Assembly: GCA_902599655.1 (NCBI GenBank)
Contig: CACKGC010000001.1
Coordinates: 33,570 to 97,569, forward strand
Source: an uncultured Fidelibacterota bacterium
Lineage (GTDB): Bacteria; Fidelibacterota; Marinisomatia; Marinisomatales; Marinisomataceae
Direction of reading: 5' to 3'
DNA: 64,000 nucleotides
Shown here: positions 9,020 through 17,870 of the stretch, piece by piece
Numbering within the stretch: the stretch's first letter is position 1
How the letters are laid out: the number at the start of each line of letters is the position of its first letter
The notes under the pieces: generated by a model
Databases searched by the model: none
The model's input: only the letters and a program-made list of their open reading frames with translations
What the model was told of the DNA's origin: nothing
Position numbers and translations under genes: made by a program

Positions 9020-10048
9020 CTACTCAACTTCTAATGGATCAAAATCTCCAGACCAAGCAAGACATTTTTGTTCATCAATTGCTATATTTGAAATTAAAGT
9101 CATATCATCAATTGAGATTTCGAAATGATCTAAACTTAAATTCTCTTTAAGCCTATCATATTTAACAGATTTTGGTAAAACTGGATACCCAAGTTGAATT
9201 GCCCATTTTAAGAATAATTGTGGGACTGTAACTCCATACTTATTTGCAATATCTTCACAAGGCATTGCTCCACTTTTCATTTCTTCCGGTTTTCCATTCC
9301 ATCGCGAACCTTCTCTCCAATTAGGAATAGGTGCCAATGTAGAATAGGCAATAGGAAGAATTTCATTCTTGTCCATATATTCTGCCAAGGGCTTTGTAAC
9401 TACATGCCATGGATGAATTTCAATTTGATTAGCTGATGGCATTTCGATTCCTGCTGCTTCAATTTCTTTCATGTGATGTACATTATAATTTGAAACACCA
9501 ATATGTTTGACTTTACCTTGCTTTTTTAATTCTATCATAGCTTCCCATAGTTCTAATCTATTTTCTTTTGCAAATGGGTTATGAATAAGATATAAATCTA
9601 TTTCATCAACTTGTAAAAATTGTAAACTTTGTTCACATGCTTTGATTGCGCCATCAAATGTTTGAAATGGTTCTTCTTGATTGAACATTCCAGGCCACAT
9701 TTTTGTAGTGATATAAATTTCATTTCTTGGAACAGTTAAAGATTTAAGAGCGTTACCGATACCTTCTTCATTTTGGTACACTTGAGCAGTATCAATATGC
9801 TTATAACCTAAATTTATGGCATCTTTGGTAATAGATTCTGCCTCGTCATTAGGAATAAGCCATGTTCCAAGTCCAATCATAGGGATATTTATTTTATTCA
9901 TATGAGTAGTATACGATTTTTTTTTGGATTGATTCCATCTTTTTTGTAATTGTTGGTTTCCTTGAATATGTTGAGGTTCATATGGACACATTCTACATCC
10001 ATTTCCGCAACATTGTTTTTGATTAATTAAAAATTGTGATGATAACAT
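9020..10048 (-). CDS. Aldo/keto reductase with N-terminal Cys-motif extension (DUF5522/Oxidored-like)
   Basis: AKR motifs GYKHIDTAQVYQNEEGIGNAL, DLYLIHNP, KHIGVSNYN; N-terminal QKQCCGNGCRMCPYEPQ in frame. Confidence 0.9.
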   Translation of the reverse strand: MLSSQFLINQKQCCGNGCRMCPYEPQHIQGNQQLQKRWNQSKKKSYTTHMNKINIPMIGLGTWLIPNDEAESITKDAINLGYKHIDTAQVYQNEEGIGNALKSLTVPRNEIYITTKMWPGMFNQEEPFQTFDGAIKACEQSLQFLQVDEIDLYLIHNPFAKENRLELWEAMIELKKQGKVKHIGVSNYNVHHMKEIEAAGIEMPSANQIEIHPWHVVTKPLAEYMDKNEILPIAYSTLAPIPNWREGSRWNGKPEEMKSGAMPCEDIANKYGVTVPQLFLKWAIQLGYPVLPKSVKYDRLKENLSLDHFEISIDDMTLISNIAIDEQKCLAWSGDFDPLEVE

Positions 10049-10083
10049 AAAGCAGAAAATATATGGAAAATATTTTCTATACC

Positions 10084-11154
10084 CTAATTGGAAAAATTAA
10101 GATAATGGGTAGTCAATGATTTTTCATCATCAGAAGCATAATTTTGATGCCAATTCTTCAGTCTTGGTTCCATTTGTGATTTAGCATAAAACGGGAAAAA
10201 TGTAAAAAGAAGAATATAAGTTAAATAACCAGATGGAAGAACAACCCCTTTATTATCGCATGGATTTAACTCCCAAAATTCCTTTTGAGCATGTACATGA
10301 TGATCTGAATGTCTAGTTAAATTGTAAGTTAAGTAGCTTGTCATTCTATTATTAGAATTCCATGAATGATGATACTGCACTGGTTTTCCTTTGATTCGTA
10401 CCAGTCCATAATGCTCGATAAAATTTGTTAATTGAAAAATGTAATTTGCTACAGTACCCAATGAAATATAAATCACCATTGCTTGCCAACTAAAAAAATA
10501 TCCAATTAATCCAAAAACAATGAAGGTTCTCAAGTAACCATTTAAAATTCTATTATGAAAAGATAAAATGCTTTGTTTTCTTCGCTTTAGTTGTCTGGTT
10601 TCAATTCCCCATGCATGGGAATGTTCTTTAAAAAAAGCTTTGAAAGCAAAACTGATTGGGTTTTCTCCGTAGGTAGCAGTAACAGGGTCTTCTTCAACAA
10701 TACCAATATTCTTATGATGACCATAAACGTGCTCAATTGCAAAAGCAGGATTCCAAGCGGTTGCCAAAGCCCAATTACCTACTTCACAATCAAATTTTTT
10801 GCTTGTTCTATGAACTAATTCATGGCCAATGTTAATTAAGCTGAGTGCCATCAATAGACCCAATATTGGGATATAAAGTAAATAGTACAATTCAAATGCA
10901 CTAGAAACTTTGTCTAGATATAAATATAGCAACATTAAGAATAATGGAACGTTTATAAAGAGTGAAAAATCTAAAAGGAATGGAAATCGATAATGTGGGG
11001 TTGAAATATCATCTCCTAGAGATAATTCACCAACAACAATTGATACCACTACAAGAAAAGCAATTGAAAGTCCAATCCAGCCATCAATTACTAAAGAAAT
11101 TGCCATTAAAAAAAGATAAAAAGGCGTTAAAAAAAATTTTAAATATGATGTCAC
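10084..11154 (-). CDS. alkB: AlkB-type alkane 1-monooxygenase / membrane di-iron hydroxylase
   Basis: His motifs HELVHR, EHVYGHH, RHSDHH plus the AlkB-diagnostic NFIEHYGL. Confidence 0.88.
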   Translation of the reverse strand: MTSYLKFFLTPFYLFLMAISLVIDGWIGLSIAFLVVVSIVVGELSLGDDISTPHYRFPFLLDFSLFINVPLFLMLLYLYLDKVSSAFELYYLLYIPILGLLMALSLINIGHELVHRTSKKFDCEVGNWALATAWNPAFAIEHVYGHHKNIGIVEEDPVTATYGENPISFAFKAFFKEHSHAWGIETRQLKRRKQSILSFHNRILNGYLRTFIVFGLIGYFFSWQAMVIYISLGTVANYIFQLTNFIEHYGLVRIKGKPVQYHHSWNSNNRMTSYLTYNLTRHSDHHVHAQKEFWELNPCDNKGVVLPSGYLTYILLFTFFPFYAKSQMEPRLKNWHQNYASDDEKSLTTHYLNFSN

Positions 11155-11162
11155 AAAAAAAA

Positions 11163-11375
11163 TTAAGGATTTTCATCCACAATTTCAATCCAACCACTCA
11201 TCCACTTAGAATTGTCTCTTAAATCTTCGAAGGGAACTTCGATTCTTATTTTTTTAGCACACACAGAAAACATTTCAACTGTTTGAGTTTTTTTATTGAT
11301 ATTAAGGACTTCGTAATGACGCCAATTTTTAATTTTTTTGACAGCAGTCCATTTGGAATGTTCTAAATGTTTCAT
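11163..11375 (-). CDS. Small Trp-rich protein (TIGR02450-like)
   Basis: 70 aa; HSKWTAVKKIKNWRHYEV...WMSGWIEI pattern. Confidence 0.6.
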   Translation of the reverse strand: MKHLEHSKWTAVKKIKNWRHYEVLNINKKTQTVEMFSVCAKKIRIEVPFEDLRDNSKWMSGWIEIVDENP

Positions 11376-11392
11376 TTCTAATTATTAAACAT

Positions 11393-11752
11393 TTATCGAA
11401 GAATATTTTCTAAGGTTTTACCTTTGGCTAGCTCGTCAACTAGCTTATCTAACATTCTAACTTTCTTTGTAAGAGAATTTTCAATCTCCTCAACCTTATA
11501 TCCGCAAATGCTTCCTGTTATTAGTACAGCATTCTCATTTAAAGTACATTTTGTGAAAAATTCTTTGAAAGTAAGTTGATCTGAAATTGTTTGTTGAATT
11601 GCTGCTTCATTCATTCCAGTTAACCACTCAATTACTGTATGTAATTCTTCAATAGTCCTGTGCTTTTTGGTGACCTTATTGATGTAGTGTGGATACACTG
11701 AAGCAAAGGTCATTTTTGCAATGCGATCATCTTGCTTTGAGTTTGTATTCAT
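11393..11752 (-). CDS. DUF2200 family protein
   Basis: RIAKMTFASVYPHYINKVTKKHRTIEELHTVIEWLTG is characteristic of DUF2200. Confidence 0.85.
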   Translation of the reverse strand: MNTNSKQDDRIAKMTFASVYPHYINKVTKKHRTIEELHTVIEWLTGMNEAAIQQTISDQLTFKEFFTKCTLNENAVLITGSICGYKVEEIENSLTKKVRMLDKLVDELAKGKTLENILR

Positions 11753-11792
11753 AATACTAATTTAGAAAAGATATAAGGATATTCAAATTTTG

Positions 11793-11867
11793 TCGGGGTG
11801 GCAGGATTTGAACCTGCGACCCCCTGCTCCCAAAGCAGGTGCGCTAACCGGACTACGCTACACCCCG
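11793..11867 (-). tRNA. tRNA-Pro (TGG)
   Basis: Minus strand CGGGGTG...CCTGC TTTGGGA GCAGG...GGTTCAAATCC...CACCCCGA cloverleaf, anticodon TGG. Confidence 0.95.
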
Positions 11868-11877
11868 AAAATTTTCG

Positions 11878-11951
11878 GGTGACTGATCGGACTCGAACCG
11901 ACGACCAATCGGACCACAACCGATGGCTCTACCAACTGAGCTACAGTCACC
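11878..11951 (-). tRNA. tRNA-His (GTG)
   Basis: Minus strand (G)GTGACTG...ATCGG TTGTGGT CCGAT...GGTTCGAGTCC...CAGTCACC; anticodon GTG, G-1 and C73 as expected for His. Confidence 0.95.
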
Positions 11952-12030
11952 ATAAGGCTTAATCAATTTAAGCATGGGAACTTATTATAGTTTAGGTTTT
12001 AACACAAGTAGAGTTAAATTTTAAAATCAT

Positions 12031-13380
12031 ATGAATACGCTTAATAAATATTTATTCAAACAGTCCTTAATCCCATTTTTATTATCAGTTGCAGTAATTA
12101 CTACAGTACTCTTTTTACAGTTTCTCATCAGAGCTGTGGACCGCTTTTTGGGTAAAGGATTGGATGTGCTTACAATTTTTGAGTATTTATATTTAAATCT
12201 AGCATGGATTATAGCACTGTCAGTTCCTATGTCATTATTAATATCCAGCGTAATGACTTTTGGTCGAATGGCACAGCAAAATGAAATTACTGCATTAAAG
12301 TCTGCTGGTGTAAATCTTTATAATATCATCAAGCCAGCAATATTATTTGGTTCTTTGGTTGGTATTGGTTTGTGCCTCTTTAATAATTTTATTTTACCGG
12401 AAATGAATTATAATGCTCGATTGCTTGCAAGGGATATATATAAGAAAAAACCAGAGTTATCGATTGAACCTGGATATTTTGTAGATATGATTCCTCAATA
12501 CACTATGATAGTAAAGGAAATGGATGGTAACAACTTTAAAGACGTAAAGATTTTTAGTAAAAATAATAATTCAGAACAAACTACAATTTATGCTAATGAA
12601 GGCTCATTGTCCTCCGATGGGAATAAGATTACGATAGATTTAATTGATGGAGAAATTCACGAAATTGATCTTTCAGATTATGATTATTATAGAAAAATAA
12701 AATTCAAAACACATCAAATTATGATATCGATGGATGATCTAATGTTAAATAGAACAAGCGAATCAAATCGTACCGATCGTGAAATGAGAGTCCCACAAAT
12801 GATTAAAGAGATTGAAAAGAATAAAAATTTAATCTCTCAAATCTATACTAGGATTGATAAAGTTAAAAAAGAGTTAGGTATTAAAAATCCTAATGCTTCA
12901 ACACTAGCAACCATTGAAAAAGAAATAGAGCTTTTAAAACAAAAGAAAAATAATCCAATTACTGAAGAAAGAGATTATGATAAGGAAGTTGAAATTTCTG
13001 CATTTGAAAATAAAGACTATATTTTATCTCTAACCAATAATGCCAGACAGTTTAAAAATGAATTTACTTTAATAGAAAACTATGAAAAGACTAATAATAA
13101 ATTTAAAGTAGAGATTCATAAAAAATTCACTTTAGCACTAGCATGTATTCTCTTTACTATGGTAGGTGCACCACTTGGGATTCTTGTTAGAAATGGAGGA
13201 ATGACCATTGCCTCAGGATTAAGCATAGCATTCTTTTTAGTATATTATATTTTACTAATATGGGGTGAACAATTGGCTGATAGAAGTCTTTTAAATCCAG
13301 GATTAGGTTCTTGGCTTCCAAATATTGTTCTTTTTGTTAGCGGAATAATAGTTCTTAAGCTCTCTAACAAGAAAAATTAG
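12031..13380 (+). CDS. LptF/LptG (YjgP/YjgQ) family LPS-transport permease
   Basis: N-terminal LNKYLFKQSLIPFLLS, central periplasmic region, C-terminal GAPLGILVRNGGMTIASGLSIAFFLVYYILL. Confidence 0.9.
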   Translation: MNTLNKYLFKQSLIPFLLSVAVITTVLFLQFLIRAVDRFLGKGLDVLTIFEYLYLNLAWIIALSVPMSLLISSVMTFGRMAQQNEITALKSAGVNLYNIIKPAILFGSLVGIGLCLFNNFILPEMNYNARLLARDIYKKKPELSIEPGYFVDMIPQYTMIVKEMDGNNFKDVKIFSKNNNSEQTTIYANEGSLSSDGNKITIDLIDGEIHEIDLSDYDYYRKIKFKTHQIMISMDDLMLNRTSESNRTDREMRVPQMIKEIEKNKNLISQIYTRIDKVKKELGIKNPNASTLATIEKEIELLKQKKNNPITEERDYDKEVEISAFENKDYILSLTNNARQFKNEFTLIENYEKTNNKFKVEIHKKFTLALACILFTMVGAPLGILVRNGGMTIASGLSIAFFLVYYILLIWGEQLADRSLLNPGLGSWLPNIVLFVSGIIVLKLSNKKN

Positions 13381-13381
13381 G

Positions 13382-15463
13382 TTATTGCGGAACGTTAGAT
13401 CTTAGAAAATATTCTTTTTCTAAATTTTTTGTTCTATTATTTGGCAACTGTTTTGTATCGGCATCAATTTCAATTTCAACAACGCCATCAGGTATTTCAA
13501 ATCTATCTTTAGGAATATTTAATTCTTTATGTGCATTTTTCATAAACAAAGCCCAAGCAGGAAGAGCTGCAACTCCACCATATTGTCCATCACCTAAACT
13601 GACTGAATACTCGTCAATCCCATACCAAACACCAGCTGTAATATTTGGCGTAAATCCTACAAACCAAGCATCACTTAAATTTTGTGTAGTTCCAGTTTTA
13701 CCACCTGCTGGATGTCTAAATTTATATTTCCATCTTAAGCTCCCACCTGTTCCGCTATCTACAACAGATTGAAGTAAATTGGTCACCATATAAGCGGTTT
13801 CAGGACTTAATACTTCTTTCTGATCAATGGAATATTCTTTTATAATTCTTCCATATTTGTCTTCGATTCTAGTGATAGCGATTGGACTAGAATAAATTCC
13901 TTTGTTAGCAAAAGTTGAGTATGAAGCAACAATTTCAATTGGCTTTACTTCCGAAGTTCCTAGGGCAATTGAATCTACTGCCCTAATTGGTGAACTTATC
14001 TGCATCCTTTGAGCAATATCTTTAACTTGTCTTGGTGGAACAAGCTCTTGAACCATTCTTACAGAAATTAAGTTAAGCGATCTTTGCAGTCCCTCCCTTA
14101 AGGTTGTTAATCCGCCAGTACTTTTATCATAATTTCCAGGTGTCCATTTTTCTCTTTCACCTTTGGCGTTGTTCCTATACAAAGCAACGGGTTGATTTAA
14201 AAGTTGAGTGGTTACAGGATAATTATTGTCAATAGCTGCCGTATAAATATATGGTTTAAATACTGAACCAGGCTGCCTTAATGCTTGGGTTGCACGGTTA
14301 AATTCATCAGGATAATCTGATCTTCCTCCAATCATTGCAAGAATTTCTCCTGTCTTGGTATCCAATGCAATAAATGCACATTGGACTAACAGCTCTTTGC
14401 GTAATTCCTCGTATAATTCAACCTGACCATCAAGCATCATCTTAACAGAATCAGCATCAAAAATTGATAGATAGGCAAGTTGTGAAAATTTATCCTTATC
14501 AGCAAAAAGTTGGCGATTAAATTCATCTTGATTCTTTTTCAAAGTTTGCATCACAGAGTCTTCTGCAATTTTCTGCAATCTATAATCAAGAGTAGTATGT
14601 ATTTTTAATCCATCTTGGTAAATATTGATTCCTAATTGTTCATCTTGTTGTTCTAAAATTCTCCTAACATGTTCTGCAAAATATGGAGCTTTACCTTTAG
14701 GTATTTCATAGTAAATATTGTCAGGAACGATACTATTATGCTCCATGTACTCTTGATAAGATATAAAATCTTGATTATACATTAACTTCAGCACAATCGA
14801 TCTTCTACCAATTGCCTTATTTAGATTTCTTAATGGAGAATAGTTTGCTGGAGATGGAAGAAGTCCAATTAACATTGCTGATTCTCCAATAGTTAAATCA
14901 GATGCATTTTTATTAAAAAATCGTTTAGCTGCTGATTCTGCTCCATAGGTTCCGTGCCCAAAATGAACAGTATTCAAATACATTTCTAGTATTTCATCTT
15001 TAGTATAAGTTCTTTCAATTTGAATAGCTGTTATCATCTCTTTTAGTTTTCGAGTGATACTATCTTTAAATCCAACTTCTTTATAAAGATTCCTAGCTAA
15101 CTGCTGAGACAACGTACTAAATCCCTGCCGAAAGCTCATCGATGAAACATTAACAACTACAGCTCTAAAAAAACTTTGTAAATCAACACCCCAATGAGAA
15201 TAAAACCTTTTATCTTCAGAGGCTATAGCTGCATTTTTTAAATGGTTTGGCATATCCTCAATATCGACAAACACTCTTTTTTGTATATAGAATTCGCCAA
15301 TGACTTCACCATTTCTATCATATAAAGTAGATAGCATTGCTGGATCAAAAGTTTCTAGGCGTTCTAGTGAAGGTAAATCTCTAGATAAATAAAAAACATA
15401 TACTAATACTAGTATAAATAGATAAAAAATTATTCTTAATGATGAAAAAAATGTTTTGATCAT
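13382..15463 (-). CDS. Penicillin-binding protein 1A family (transglycosylase/transpeptidase)
   Basis: ASEDKRFYSHWGVD, QGFSTLSQQLARNL (GT51), RQPGSVFKPYIYTAAI and GKTGTTQNLSDAWFVGFTP (transpeptidase). Confidence 0.96.
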   Translation of the reverse strand: MIKTFFSSLRIIFYLFILVLVYVFYLSRDLPSLERLETFDPAMLSTLYDRNGEVIGEFYIQKRVFVDIEDMPNHLKNAAIASEDKRFYSHWGVDLQSFFRAVVVNVSSMSFRQGFSTLSQQLARNLYKEVGFKDSITRKLKEMITAIQIERTYTKDEILEMYLNTVHFGHGTYGAESAAKRFFNKNASDLTIGESAMLIGLLPSPANYSPLRNLNKAIGRRSIVLKLMYNQDFISYQEYMEHNSIVPDNIYYEIPKGKAPYFAEHVRRILEQQDEQLGINIYQDGLKIHTTLDYRLQKIAEDSVMQTLKKNQDEFNRQLFADKDKFSQLAYLSIFDADSVKMMLDGQVELYEELRKELLVQCAFIALDTKTGEILAMIGGRSDYPDEFNRATQALRQPGSVFKPYIYTAAIDNNYPVTTQLLNQPVALYRNNAKGEREKWTPGNYDKSTGGLTTLREGLQRSLNLISVRMVQELVPPRQVKDIAQRMQISSPIRAVDSIALGTSEVKPIEIVASYSTFANKGIYSSPIAITRIEDKYGRIIKEYSIDQKEVLSPETAYMVTNLLQSVVDSGTGGSLRWKYKFRHPAGGKTGTTQNLSDAWFVGFTPNITAGVWYGIDEYSVSLGDGQYGGVAALPAWALFMKNAHKELNIPKDRFEIPDGVVEIEIDADTKQLPNNRTKNLEKEYFLRSNVPQ

Positions 15464-16857
15464 GCTTTTTTGGGTGCAACCATTAATTCTGGTTTAACAA
15501 TTTTATCAAATTCTTGTTCCGATAAATGTCCCAAAGCTTTTGCACTTTGTTTAAGAGAAATATTTTCTTTTAAAGCTTTTTTAGCAATCTCAGCTGCCTT
15601 TTCATATCCAATTTTTGGAGCAAGTGCTGTTACAAGCATTAAAGACTTGTCTAAATTTTCTTTAATTTTTTTCTCATTTGCTTTTAATCCATCAAGTGCA
15701 TTTAGCGTAAACGATTCAGCAACTTCAGATAATAATGAAATCGATTCATGTATTGAAGAAGCAATAATTGGTCTATACGTATTAAGTTCAAAATTACCAT
15801 TTGTGCCAGCATAATTGACTGTGGTATCATTGCCTAAAATTTGAGCATAAACCATATTTACAGCTTCACATTGTGTTGGATTCACTTTTCCAGGCATTAT
15901 TGAGCTGCCAGGCTCATTCGATGGAAGTATTAATTCTCCTATTCCAGCCATTGGTCCACATGCTAACCATCGGATGTCATTAGCAATTTTATTTAATGAT
16001 CCTGCACAAATTCGAATCTGTGCTGATAAATTAGATATAGCATTTTGAGAAGATAATAATTCAAATTTATTCTTACATACGTTAAATGAAAGTCCCGTTT
16101 CTTCAGAAATAAATGAACACATTAACTCATCAAAACCACTTATAGTATTAATTCCTGTTCCAACAGCTGTACCTCCAACAGGTAAATCGCTACATTCTTT
16201 TAAAGCATGCTTAATTCTTGAAATATCATTTTTAATCATTGATGCATAACCAGAAAACTCTTGCCCTAATCGAATCGGTGTTGCATCCTGAAGATGAGTT
16301 CTTCCGACTTTAATTATTTTGTGAAATGCTTTTGACTTTACGACTAAAGATTTCTCAAGCATAGTTAGCGCTGGAAGCAAATTGTCCTCTGATGATATTA
16401 CACTTCCAACTAAAATTGCAGTTGGAAAAGTATCATTTGTGGACTGCGACATATTTACATGATCATTTGGGTGAACAAACTTGTAAGAGCCTAATTTTGC
16501 ACCAAGAATTTCATTTGCTTTATTTGCAACCACTTCATTTACGTTCATATTTGTTTGTGTACCACTTCCAGTTTGAAAAACTGGTACTGGAAACTCATTT
16601 AAGTATTGATCGGGGTTGTCTAAAATATGATTACAAGCTTTAATAATTGCTTCAGACAATTTTTTTGAAATATTTTTTTGAGCATAATTTGTTTTTGCAG
16701 CACATTTTTTTACAATGATATACGGAAGAATTAAACTGAACTCCATAGACCACCCAATTTCAAAATTTTGTATTGCCCTCTGAGTTTGAGCGCCATAATA
16801 TGCTTTTGAAGGAACTTTTATTTTACCTATGCTGTCTTGCTCGATCCTGAAGGACAT
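15460..16857 (-). CDS. fumC: Class II fumarate hydratase (or closely related aspartase-family lyase)
   Basis: Signature GSSIMPGKVNPTQCEAVNMV; YYGAQTQRAIQNF; GRTHLQDATPIRLGQEFSGY. Confidence 0.88.
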   Translation of the reverse strand: MSFRIEQDSIGKIKVPSKAYYGAQTQRAIQNFEIGWSMEFSLILPYIIVKKCAAKTNYAQKNISKKLSEAIIKACNHILDNPDQYLNEFPVPVFQTGSGTQTNMNVNEVVANKANEILGAKLGSYKFVHPNDHVNMSQSTNDTFPTAILVGSVISSEDNLLPALTMLEKSLVVKSKAFHKIIKVGRTHLQDATPIRLGQEFSGYASMIKNDISRIKHALKECSDLPVGGTAVGTGINTISGFDELMCSFISEETGLSFNVCKNKFELLSSQNAISNLSAQIRICAGSLNKIANDIRWLACGPMAGIGELILPSNEPGSSIMPGKVNPTQCEAVNMVYAQILGNDTTVNYAGTNGNFELNTYRPIIASSIHESISLLSEVAESFTLNALDGLKANEKKIKENLDKSLMLVTALAPKIGYEKAAEIAKKALKENISLKQSAKALGHLSEQEFDKIVKPELMVAPKKA

Positions 16858-17870
16858 TATTTTACCTCCCAGGTATCTCCAGCATTAAGTAAATCGTTAA
16901 CACTTTTTGGACCTTTAGTATTTTTCTCTGCTTGTTTCATTTGATCTACCATCATATCATCATAAGTTGGTCTCTCAACACAATATAATACTCCTAAAGG
17001 TTCTGGGAAAGTATCACTTGCAGTAAAATTAGAAAGCATATCTCCAATGAAAGCATCAGTTTCATCATGTACTAGAATATCTTCTATAGAATATTTATCT
17101 CCAATGGTAACAACTTTAGGCTTCGTACCATCAAGGTGAATACCCTTGTCATTTTCTTTACCAAAAATCATTGGTTCTCCATGTTCAACTTTAAGCACTC
17201 TATCAGATTTAGTTTCTTTATCAGTAAGTTCTGAAAAAGCGCCATCATTAAAAATGTTACAGTTTTGATAAATTTCAATAAAAGAAGTTCCGCGATGCTC
17301 ACTTGCTCTCTTTATCATGCTTTGTAAATGTTTTAAATCTCTATCAATGGTTTTAGCAACAAATGCACCTCTTGCACCCAAAGCTAACTTTGTTGGGTTA
17401 AACGGATAATCTAAAGACCCCATTGGAGTAGAATATGTAATTTTACCTTGCTCTGAGGTTGGGGAATATTGTCCTTTTGTTAATCCATAAATACGATTAT
17501 TAAAAAGCATAACATTTAAATCAACATTTCTTCTAAGAAGATGTATCATATGATTTCCACCAATCGAAAATCCATCACCATCACCTGTTACAAGCCAAAC
17601 AGACAAATCAGGGTTAGAAATTTTTAGTCCACTTGCAACTGTCGGAGCTCTTCCGTGAATAGTGTGAAAGCCATATGTGTTCATGTAATATGGAAACCTG
17701 CTTGAACAACCAATACCTGATATAAATACAACTTTCTCTTTTTCTGTAGTTATTTCAGGAAAAATTTTCTGAGTTTGAGCAAGAATTGCATAGTCTCCAC
17801 ATCCTGGACACCATCTAACTGCCTGATCTGATTCAAAATCGGCTTTCTTTAATATTGGTTTATCAACCAT
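16857..17870 (-). CDS. korB: 2-oxoacid:ferredoxin oxidoreductase beta subunit
   Basis: RWCPGCGDYAILAQTQK, TPP motif VTGDGDGFSIGGNHMIHLLRRNVDLNVMLFNNRIYGLTKGQYSPTS. Confidence 0.95.
   Translation of the reverse strand: MVDKPILKKADFESDQAVRWCPGCGDYAILAQTQKIFPEITTEKEKVVFISGIGCSSRFPYYMNTYGFHTIHGRAPTVASGLKISNPDLSVWLVTGDGDGFSIGGNHMIHLLRRNVDLNVMLFNNRIYGLTKGQYSPTSEQGKITYSTPMGSLDYPFNPTKLALGARGAFVAKTIDRDLKHLQSMIKRASEHRGTSFIEIYQNCNIFNDGAFSELTDKETKSDRVLKVEHGEPMIFGKENDKGIHLDGTKPKVVTIGDKYSIEDILVHDETDAFIGDMLSNFTASDTFPEPLGVLYCVERPTYDDMMVDQMKQAEKNTKGPKSVNDLLNAGDTWEVK

Noticed and set aside
11957-11973. GCTTAA...TTAAGC 6 bp inverted repeat upstream of tRNA-His
   Set aside because: Short and AT-rich; expected by chance in this composition and no clear functional context.
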